A stretch of DNA of 64,000 nucleotides, taken from contig JAMPAI010000004.1 of assembly GCA_023667315.1 (NCBI GenBank), positions 1 through 64,000 on the forward strand, in the 5' to 3' direction. Position numbers and translations under genes: made by a program. Positions 57,451-64,000 of the stretch are shown here, piece by piece. Origin of the DNA: Ruminococcus flavefaciens (lineage in GTDB: Bacteria; Bacteroidota; Bacteroidia; Bacteroidales; P3). Position 1 is the stretch's first letter, and every line of letters begins with the position of its first letter. The notes under the pieces are model-generated. The model was not told the origin of the DNA, ran no database searches, and saw nothing but the letters and a program-made list of their open reading frames with translations.

Positions 57451-58527
57451 TTAGAAAAGCTGACGGAAGGGCGTCATGAGCCATTCCATGAAGCGGGTTA
57501 TCTTGGGCGTGTTGAGCCACTTCTCGTAGTCGAAATCCACCGAGGCTTCCGAGGTTTTCCGGATGTGCTCGTCCAGCAGGCCGATGATCTCGGGATTCTC
57601 GCCGTAGAGCATAATCTCGTACTGGTAGCGGAAACTGCGGTAGTCCATGTTGGCCGAGCCCATCAGGAAGCGCTTCTTGTCGATAAGCAGGCATTTGGCG
57701 TGCAGCAGGTCGGGCTTGTAGAACTTCCATTGCACGCCGGCCTTGAACATGGGCCCCAGGTATTTGTTGCGCAGCAGGTCAACCATCGAAACGTCGGAAT
57801 GCAGGGGTACGTGCAGCACCACCTTGACTCCTCGCGCCGCGGCGTTGGTGAGCGCCCTGCGGATCTTATGCCCAGGCAGGAAGTAGGGGGTCTCCACCAG
57901 GATTTCCTCCTTGGCGTTCCCGATCATCTTGAGCATATAGTTGCGCACTTCCTGAAAGTAGGCGGTGGGCGTGTCCTGGATGATGCCGTAGCCGTGGTAG
58001 TTGATGATTTTCTGTCGTTCGAACGGCACCATGTCGTAGAGCTTGTACTTTTCGGCGCTGTGCAGGAAACAGCCCTTGAACTTGCGGGTGATGGGGTTTT
58101 CCATGCGCAGGTTCAGGTCGCGCCAGTTAAGCGAGTAGGCGGTGATGTTGCTCGAACCGATGTAGGTGATGCGGTCGTCGATCAGCAGCAGCTTGCGGTG
58201 GTTGCGGGTGTTGTTCTTGGCGAAGGTGTTCGAAAGAAAGAATTTCATCTTCTTAAAGAACAGCAGCTTTACACCGGCGTCTTCCAATTCGGTAAGGAAT
58301 TCGGCGGGCTTGGTGCCGTAGGCGTCCACCAAAAGCCGTATCTCGATGCCTTGCCGGGCCTTTTCCACCAGCACGTCCTTGAAACGGTGCCCGATGGCGT
58401 CGTCGTTAAAGCGGTAGGTTTCCAGATAGACGTACTTCTCGGCCTGGCGTATGTCTTCCATCATGGAAGTGAACAACTTAAGGTTGTCGTCGAAAAGCTG
58501 TACGGAAATAGGCAGGTTCTCGGGCAT
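57451..58527 (-). CDS. Phospholipase D-family protein (cardiolipin synthase-like)
   Basis: A 358-residue protein with two HKD motifs: H110-K112-D117 (NTRNHRKLLLID) and H276-K278-D283 (LLHAKCLLIDKKRF). The second is followed by GSANMDYRS, typical of cardiolipin synthases. It lacks the N-terminal membrane helices of ClsA and resembles the shorter ClsB/YbhO type in layout. It may make cardiolipin or hydrolyse a phosphodiester; the exact reaction is not proven. It begins the minus-strand cluster and pepD starts 25 bases after its stop. Confidence 0.85.
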   Translation of the reverse strand: MPENLPISVQLFDDNLKLFTSMMEDIRQAEKYVYLETYRFNDDAIGHRFKDVLVEKARQGIEIRLLVDAYGTKPAEFLTELEDAGVKLLFFKKMKFFLSNTFAKNNTRNHRKLLLIDDRITYIGSSNITAYSLNWRDLNLRMENPITRKFKGCFLHSAEKYKLYDMVPFERQKIINYHGYGIIQDTPTAYFQEVRNYMLKMIGNAKEEILVETPYFLPGHKIRRALTNAAARGVKVVLHVPLHSDVSMVDLLRNKYLGPMFKAGVQWKFYKPDLLHAKCLLIDKKRFLMGSANMDYRSFRYQYEIMLYGENPEIIGLLDEHIRKTSEASVDFDYEKWLNTPKITRFMEWLMTPFRQLF

Positions 58528-58616
58528 AACGTTCCGCCACCGGCATTACCCCCGGCAAGCGGTTGGCGAATTTACGAAAAATATGGGATTGCATCCCCGT
58601 TTAGCGGTTATTTGCA

Positions 58617-59306
58617 TTATTTTGAGGTGGCTATAAAACTTTCGTAGATGTCGAGCATAAACACCGGGTTTTCTTTGAGTTGTTTTTTGACAGCCTTGTT
58701 CTTTTTGAGATATGTTTTTAGATAAGAAATCCATTGAGGGTTGGATTTTTGAAGATGTGCAGTCATCACGGAAAAATTCAAGTCTCCATTTCCCGGATAA
58801 TAAAAAGGATAGACCACATCGCTTCCTTCAATTTTAATTCCGTAGCAGACGGCGGCTCCTGTTGAATGCAATGTTATATTAGGAGTGGCACTCGTACCCG
58901 CAAAATGTGTTTCGTTTGAGTTTAGGTAATTCCACCAATATACAGTGGCGTGTTCCGAACGGCCGGATATGCCTAAAATCCACTTCAAGGTACGCCTTGA
59001 ATCGAATAAGGCAGGAACGGCAACTTCAGATGTTTCAAATACAGAGGCTTCAGGATCATTGAGAAACCTGACCCTGAGAATATTGTCAGCGGTTAACTTC
59101 TCTTTATTGCCGTTGTCGTCAATAATTGTAAACGATTTATTTTGTTCCCCTTTGAATGGCCCGAACCAATAGCGAAGGAGTTCACCTTTAAGTAAGGCTC
59201 CGTCTTTTAAAGTTACTTCAACCTTTGATTCGATGTTTTTCTGCGCCTGGGCCCAATGGACAAGGAAGAACGATAGCGCGATAAATAGGATGGTTATGTT
59301 TTTCAT
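58617..59306 (-). CDS. Secreted protein of unknown function
   Basis: About 229 residues from the ATG chosen here, which begins a clear signal peptide (MKNITILFIALSFFLVHWAQA); an ATG nine codons upstream (59333) is also in frame. The mature part starts with a small beta domain (KVEVTLKDGALLKGELLRYWF, then KSFTIIDDNGNKEKL) that recalls an LSm/SH3-like fold, then has no known motif. The gene is AT-rich and stands alone between two GC-richer units. The 164 bases upstream hold no gene. Confidence 0.55.
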   Translation of the reverse strand: MKNITILFIALSFFLVHWAQAQKNIESKVEVTLKDGALLKGELLRYWFGPFKGEQNKSFTIIDDNGNKEKLTADNILRVRFLNDPEASVFETSEVAVPALFDSRRTLKWILGISGRSEHATVYWWNYLNSNETHFAGTSATPNITLHSTGAAVCYGIKIEGSDVVYPFYYPGNGDLNFSVMTAHLQKSNPQWISYLKTYLKKNKAVKKQLKENPVFMLDIYESFIATSK

Positions 59307-59497
59307 AATCATATTGGTGGATAAATGTCTCATGGCTAAATGAACCGTTTTTATAGTAAAACACCCCTCAAAGATATTAATAAAATCACAAATACAACGA
59401 TTATCAATTTGCCGCTACATCTTTGATGTGGACAAAATCACAAAAACGAGGATTTGAAAACGGAAATTCCCCTGGTTTTGAGGAATATGGGAAAATT

Positions 59498-60187
59498 TTA
59501 CTGGCAGCTTTCGAAGTACTGCCAGAGCGCGCCCTCGGGAACGGGGGCGGTGAGGTCCAGCGGGGTTTGGCGCACGGGGTGGATCAGGTGCAGGGAGCGG
59601 GCGTGCAGGCTGATGCTGCCGTCGGGATTGCTGCGCTTGTCGCCGTATTTAAGGTCGCCCTGGATGGGGCAGCCCATGGCGGCGAGCTGGGCGCGTATCT
59701 GGTGGTGACGCCCCGTGTGCAGCTGCACTTCCAGCAAGAAATAGCGTTCGGAACGCGCCAGGAGCCGGTAGGAAAGCTCGGCCTTCTGCGCGCCGGGCTC
59801 GGAGGCCCGGCAGATATACGACTTGTTCTGCTTCTCGTTCCGGAACATATACTGCTCCAGACGATCCTGCTCGCGCGGCGGGGCGAAGCGGGTGATGGCC
59901 CAATAGGTTTTCTGCAGCTGCCGTTCGCGGATCAACGCGTTGAGCCGCTCCAGCGCCTTGCCCGTCTTGGCCAGGAGCAAGGCTCCGCTTACGGGACGGT
60001 CCAGACGGTGCGGCACGCCCAGAAAGACGTTGCCCGGCTTGCCGTCGCGCTGCCTGATATAGTCCTTGAAGAGTTCGCTCAGCGGAATGTCGCCCGTCTT
60101 GTCGCCCTGCACGATCTGCCCCGCCCGTTTGTTGACCGCCAGCAGGTGATTGTCTTCGTAGAGGATAGGCGCGGGGAGCTCAGGCAT
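59498..60187 (-). CDS. RluA-family RNA pseudouridine synthase
   Basis: A 229-residue enzyme that converts uridine to pseudouridine in rRNA or tRNA. The catalytic aspartate is D63 in GVPHRLDRPVSGALLLAK, with the family HRLD motif. It has no N-terminal S4 domain, so it is the short form like RluA/TruC. The C-terminal half has VQLHTGRHHQIRAQLAAMG and LHARSLHLIHP, both RluA signatures. The start codon overlaps the panB stop by one base. The target RNA site is not determined. Confidence 0.92.
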   Translation of the reverse strand: MPELPAPILYEDNHLLAVNKRAGQIVQGDKTGDIPLSELFKDYIRQRDGKPGNVFLGVPHRLDRPVSGALLLAKTGKALERLNALIRERQLQKTYWAITRFAPPREQDRLEQYMFRNEKQNKSYICRASEPGAQKAELSYRLLARSERYFLLEVQLHTGRHHQIRAQLAAMGCPIQGDLKYGDKRSNPDGSISLHARSLHLIHPVRQTPLDLTAPVPEGALWQYFESCQ

Positions 60188-61008
60188 CAGTACTGTTCCT
60201 TTTCGTTGGGGAAATCGTCCGATTTTACGTCCTGCACGTATTGCCCCACGGCGGCGGTGATCTGTTCGCCCAGGTTAAGGTAGCGGCGCAGGAAACGCGG
60301 GGAGAACCCCTGGGTGATGCCCAGCATGTCGTGCAGCACCAAGACCTGGCCGTCCACCTGGTTGCCGGCGCCGATGCCGATGATGGGAATGGACACCGAC
60401 CGGCTCGCTTCCTGTGCCAGGGCGGCGGGTATCTTTTCGAGCACGATGCCGAAACAGCCCGCGCTTTCGAGCAGCTTGGCGTCGGAAAGCAGCTTTTGGG
60501 CCTCTTCCTTGCCGGTGGCGCGCACGCTGTAGGTGCCGAACTGGTTGATCGACTGCGGGGTCAGGCCCAGATGCCCCATCACGGGAATGCCGGCGGAAAT
60601 GATCTTGCGTATGGAATCGACGGCTTCCTCGCCGCCTTCGAGCTTCACGGCGTCGGCGCCGGTTTCCTTCATGATGCGGATGGCCGACTGCAGGGCCACC
60701 GAGGTGTCGCCCTGATAGGAACCGAACGGCATGTCCACCACCACCAGGGCGTGGCTTACGGCGCGCACCACCGAGGAGGCGTGGTAAATCATCTGGTCTA
60801 AAGAGATGGGCAGCGTGGTGGGATGTCCCGCCATGACGTTGGCCGCCGAATCGCCCACGAGGATGGCGTCGATGCCGGCTTTGTCCAGCAGCATCGCCAA
60901 CGAGTAGTCGTAGGCGGTGAGCATGGCGATTTTCTTGTTCTCGGCTTTCATGCGCAGCAAGGTACGTGTGGTAACCTTGTTGCCGGAGGTTTGGATGGCG
61001 GTGCTCAT
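60187..61008 (-). CDS. panB: 3-methyl-2-oxobutanoate hydroxymethyltransferase
   Basis: About 273 residues. It makes ketopantoate from ketoisovalerate and methylene-tetrahydrofolate in pantothenate and coenzyme A synthesis. Motifs are clear: [20 protein letters not shown] near the start, [41 protein letters not shown] and [19 protein letters not shown]. The frame is open 11 codons further upstream (to 61041), but MSTAIQ at 61008 gives the usual start and length. It follows nuoN on the same strand after about 48 bases. Confidence 0.95.
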   Translation of the reverse strand: MSTAIQTSGNKVTTRTLLRMKAENKKIAMLTAYDYSLAMLLDKAGIDAILVGDSAANVMAGHPTTLPISLDQMIYHASSVVRAVSHALVVVDMPFGSYQGDTSVALQSAIRIMKETGADAVKLEGGEEAVDSIRKIISAGIPVMGHLGLTPQSINQFGTYSVRATGKEEAQKLLSDAKLLESAGCFGIVLEKIPAALAQEASRSVSIPIIGIGAGNQVDGQVLVLHDMLGITQGFSPRFLRRYLNLGEQITAAVGQYVQDVKSDDFPNEKEQY

Positions 61009-61055
61009 CGGGACGGTTTTTAAAAGGCAAAGGTGCGACAAAAAAGCGGGAAAAA

Positions 61056-62474
61056 CTACCAGGCCGTGGCCAGTTGCGACAGGTAATTGTAGAAACAGCC
61101 CATCAGGCCGCCCAGCACGATACCGGCAAAGCAGATCACCATGGCGATCCGGCTGCTGTTGTCGGAGCGGAAGGCCGGCAGAGGACGGTCGTTGGGGTTG
61201 ATGAACATGGCCTTGACGATAAGCAGGTAGTAGTAGAGCGAGATGATCGTGTTGAGCAGGGCGATCAGCACCAGGATGTAATAGCCCTGTTGGGTGGCGG
61301 CGGCAAAGATGAAGAACTTGCTGAAAAAGCCCGCGAAGGGGGGGATCCCCGCCAGGGAGAACAGCGCGAACATCATGAGCACCGCCAGTTTGGGGTTGGT
61401 CTTGTACAGGCCGTCGTAGGAGGAAATGAGCGCGTTGCCGCTCTGTCGTTCCACCAGTGCCGCAATGCCGAAAGCCGCCAGGTTGGCGAACATATACACG
61501 AACAGGTAGTAGAGCAGACCCGTGAGCCCCTGCGGGGTGGCGGCCACCACGCCCAGCACCACGTAACCGGCCTGCGAGATGGACGAGTAGGCCAGGAAAC
61601 GCTTGATGTCTTTCTGCTTGATGGCGAATAGGTTGGCCACGGTGATGCTGAGGATCACGAGCACGTACAGCACGGGGCGCCAGCTGTCGGCCATTACGCC
61701 GAACACCTTTACGAAGATCAGGAATAGCGATACGGCGGCGGCCGTCTTGGACACCACCGAGAGGTAGGCGCTTACGTTGGTGGGCGCGCCCTGATATACG
61801 TCGGCGGTCCAGGAGTGGTAGGGCACCAGCGACATCTTGAAGAACAGCCCCGTGGCGAAGAACACCAGGCCGGCGATCTGCAGCGGGCTGGCGCTCAGCA
61901 CCTGCGGAAGGTCTTCGAAATAGAGCGTGCCGCAGCCGCCGTAGAGCAGCGAGATGCCGAACAGCGAGATACCGCTGGCGAACGCGGCGTTGAGGATGAA
62001 CTTGGCGCCGGCCTCGGCCGAGAGGTCCGACTTCTTGTCGTAGGCCACCATGCAGGCCAGGGGAATGGAAGCCAGTTCCAGCCCGATGAAGAACATCAGG
62101 AAATGACCTGCCGACACCATGAAGTACATGCCCAGCAGGGTGTTGAGGGTCAGGTAATAGAATTCACCCCTGGCGATTTCGTGTTCGGTCTCGAGCCATT
62201 TTTTTGCGAAAAGGAACACCAGGAGCGTGCCGCAGCCCATCAGCGCCTTGGCCGCCGAGGTGACTGGGCTGGCGGTGTACATGCCGCCGAAGGCCGTGCC
62301 GGAAGTGTGGGGCAGGCAGCAGAAAACGATCTGCGCCAGCAGCAGGATGCAGGCAAGCGGGTGCAGGGTCTTGCGGGCCTTGGCGGGGGCGCAAAGGTCG
62401 AACACCAGCATGAAGAGGATCACGGCCACCGCGAAGATTTCGTCGCGCAGTATCAGGAAATTTGAAAAGTCCAT
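61056..62474 (-). CDS. nuoN: NADH-quinone oxidoreductase subunit N
   Basis: A 472-residue membrane subunit of respiratory complex I, one of its antiporter-like proton channels. There are about 14 predicted helices. Conserved parts include [20 protein letters not shown] around residue 145, [20 protein letters not shown] (Lys and His region) around residue 218 and [20 protein letters not shown] around residue 290. Length is normal. It starts 30 bases after the nuoM stop, as in the usual nuo operon order. Confidence 0.95.
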   Translation of the reverse strand: MDFSNFLILRDEIFAVAVILFMLVFDLCAPAKARKTLHPLACILLLAQIVFCCLPHTSGTAFGGMYTASPVTSAAKALMGCGTLLVFLFAKKWLETEHEIARGEFYYLTLNTLLGMYFMVSAGHFLMFFIGLELASIPLACMVAYDKKSDLSAEAGAKFILNAAFASGISLFGISLLYGGCGTLYFEDLPQVLSASPLQIAGLVFFATGLFFKMSLVPYHSWTADVYQGAPTNVSAYLSVVSKTAAAVSLFLIFVKVFGVMADSWRPVLYVLVILSITVANLFAIKQKDIKRFLAYSSISQAGYVVLGVVAATPQGLTGLLYYLFVYMFANLAAFGIAALVERQSGNALISSYDGLYKTNPKLAVLMMFALFSLAGIPPFAGFFSKFFIFAAATQQGYYILVLIALLNTIISLYYYLLIVKAMFINPNDRPLPAFRSDNSSRIAMVICFAGIVLGGLMGCFYNYLSQLATAW

Positions 62475-62504
62475 CTTTTCAATCTTTAATTGTTCATCAA
62501 AAAA

Positions 62505-63995
62505 TTACAGGGCGGCCACGGTAAGGCGTTCCACGATAGGATAAAGCGCCTGGCCGATCCAGGCGGAAATCCAGCCCGGATAGAGGCCGATGGCGGCGAT
62601 GGCGACAATGAGCACCACCACCGGGAAACGTTCGAACCACACGGCGTCCTTAAGCTTGAGGTGTTCGGGATTGTGCACCGGCCCGTAGAGTATCTTGCCC
62701 ACCACGCGCAGGATATACACAGCCGTGATCACGATGGAGGTGACGGCCACCAGGGTCAATACCCGGTGAAAGGTGTCGCTGTGCTGGAAAGAACCCACGA
62801 AAACGTTCATCTCGGCCACGAAACCGCTCAGGCCGGGCAGCCCCAGCGAGGCCAAACCGGCGATCACGTAGGCCACGCCCAGGAAAGGCATGATCTTCAT
62901 CAGTCCGCCCATCTCGCGGATGTCGCGGGTGTGGGTTCGGCCGTAGATCATCCCGATCAGGGCGAAGAAGAGGGCGGTCATCAGGCCGTGCGAGAGCATC
63001 TGCATCACCGCGCCGGTCATGGCGGTGGTGTTCATCATCAATAGGGCGAACAGCACCAGGCCGCAGTGGCTTACCGAAGAATAGGCGTTGATATACTTGA
63101 GGTCTTTCTGCACGCAGGCCGAGAACGCGCCGTACACCACGCTGATGCCGGTAAGGAGCAGGAAGATCCATCCTAATTGGGCGGCCGCCTCGGGCATGAG
63201 GAACATGGCCACGCGGAAACAGCCGTAACCGCCTAACTTCATGAGCACGCCCGCGTGCAGCATCGAGACGGCGGTGGGGGCGGAGGCGTGACCGTCGGGG
63301 CTCCAGGTGTGGAACGGAAAGAGCGCGCCCAGAATGCCGAAGCCGATGAACACGAAGGGAAAGAAATAGCGCTGCAGGGCCACCGGAATCGTGGACTGCG
63401 CCATTTCCATGATGTGCATGCTCTGCGCGCCGGCGCTGAAATACACGCCCAGGATGCCCAGCATAAGCAGCGCCGAGCCGCCCATCAGCATCAGGGTCAG
63501 TTTCATGGCCGAGCGTTCCTTGTTGCCGCTGCCCCAGACCCCGATAAGCAGGTACATGGGGATGAGCGCCACTTCGTAGAACATGAACATGGTGAACAGG
63601 TCGAGCGAGATAAAGAAGCCGAACACCCCGATGGAGAGCAGGCAGAACCACATGAAGTATTCCTTGGGCAGGGGATCGATGTTCCAGGAGGTGAAGGTGC
63701 CGGTAAACACGATGATGGCCGAGAGCAGTATCATGAGCACCGAAACGCCGTCAACCCCCACGCTGTAGGCGATGTTCCAGGCCGGGAACCAGGGACGGGA
63801 GGCGGTAAAGAGCATGGCTTCGGTGTTGCCCGCATGCCGCTGGGCGGCAAAGAGGAAGCAAAGCACGGCGGCCGCCACCAGCAGGAGCGATGCTCCCGTG
63901 GCGCTTACCCAAAGCACCTGTTTCCGGTTCTTGGCCAGAAACAGTCCGGCAAGCATCAGCACCGGAATAAGGACGAAAACGGATAAGAGGTTCAT
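62505..63995 (-). CDS. nuoM: NADH-quinone oxidoreductase subunit M
   Basis: A 496-residue antiporter-like subunit of complex I, complete, with its ATG at 63995 five bases from the window edge. It has about 14 helices. Conserved segments are MFMFYEVALIPMYLLIGVWG (with the proton-path Glu) around residue 137, FPFHTWSPDGHASAPTAVSM around residue 226 and YSSVSHCGLVLFALLM around residue 307. The neighbouring nuo genes probably continue to the right, outside the window. Confidence 0.96.
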   Translation of the reverse strand: MNLLSVFVLIPVLMLAGLFLAKNRKQVLWVSATGASLLLVAAAVLCFLFAAQRHAGNTEAMLFTASRPWFPAWNIAYSVGVDGVSVLMILLSAIIVFTGTFTSWNIDPLPKEYFMWFCLLSIGVFGFFISLDLFTMFMFYEVALIPMYLLIGVWGSGNKERSAMKLTLMLMGGSALLMLGILGVYFSAGAQSMHIMEMAQSTIPVALQRYFFPFVFIGFGILGALFPFHTWSPDGHASAPTAVSMLHAGVLMKLGGYGCFRVAMFLMPEAAAQLGWIFLLLTGISVVYGAFSACVQKDLKYINAYSSVSHCGLVLFALLMMNTTAMTGAVMQMLSHGLMTALFFALIGMIYGRTHTRDIREMGGLMKIMPFLGVAYVIAGLASLGLPGLSGFVAEMNVFVGSFQHSDTFHRVLTLVAVTSIVITAVYILRVVGKILYGPVHNPEHLKLKDAVWFERFPVVVLIVAIAAIGLYPGWISAWIGQALYPIVERLTVAAL

Positions 63996-64000
63996 TCGTG

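Overview
The window looks like a chromosomal segment of a Bacteroidales bacterium (Bacteroidota). The signs are promoters of the Bacteroidota type (-33 TTTG, about 19-21 bases, -7 TAnnTTTG) in front of many genes, two secreted proteins with C-terminal tails of the type IX secretion system, a split ExbB/ExbD operon, a DPP-IV type peptidase and outer-membrane beta-barrel proteins. Most housekeeping genes are moderately GC-rich; several accessory genes are visibly AT-richer. I cannot name a genus.

Layout. 1-1,766: edge of a lipoprotein gene, a YafQ-type toxin-antitoxin pair and a secreted unknown. 1,791-7,824: a three-gene RND efflux operon. 7,895-10,750: two outer-membrane barrel proteins, one with a helix-hairpin-helix domain. 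10,900-14,458: purE, rpmB and an ExbB/ExbD energy-transducing operon, with a nested palindromic element at 12,033-12,154. 14,599-21,178: a minus-strand run of endonuclease I, aspS, gpmA, a secreted unknown, pyrF and prfA. 21,409-24,986: an AT-rich secreted set (type IX cargo, trypsin-like protease, lipoprotein). 25,203-30,880: cca, an SDR, a VOC protein, ispD and a Schlafen/AlbA_2 protein with a 25-residue repeat.

31,154-34,322 is the most unusual accessory patch: mgsA, then an overlapping pair made of an AAA/ABC-type ATPase and an unknown protein, then a small internally deleted second copy of mgsA. The pair has the architecture of a two-gene defence module, but that role is inferred.

34,322-48,335 is a surface-glycan locus. 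Six tightly packed genes (pseB, C, F, G, H, I) encode the whole route from UDP-GlcNAc to CMP-pseudaminic acid. They are followed by a glycosyltransferase that is out of frame at a G6 tract, a candidate nonulosonate transferase, an acyltransferase with a C11/CA-rich tract inside its coding sequence, a sugar epimerase, a CgeB-like glycosyltransferase, a flippase and two GT2 transferases. Two genes with slippage-prone tracts suggest the glycan may be phase-variable.

48,363-64,000: a decayed DUF4143 ATPase fragment beside tRNA-Val, a PpiD-like periplasmic chaperone, a small Cys-rich lipoprotein, a DPP-IV peptidase with a thioredoxin-fold partner, a NUDIX hydrolase, pepD, a phospholipase-D protein, an RluA-family pseudouridine synthase, panB, and nuoN and nuoM of complex I at the right edge.
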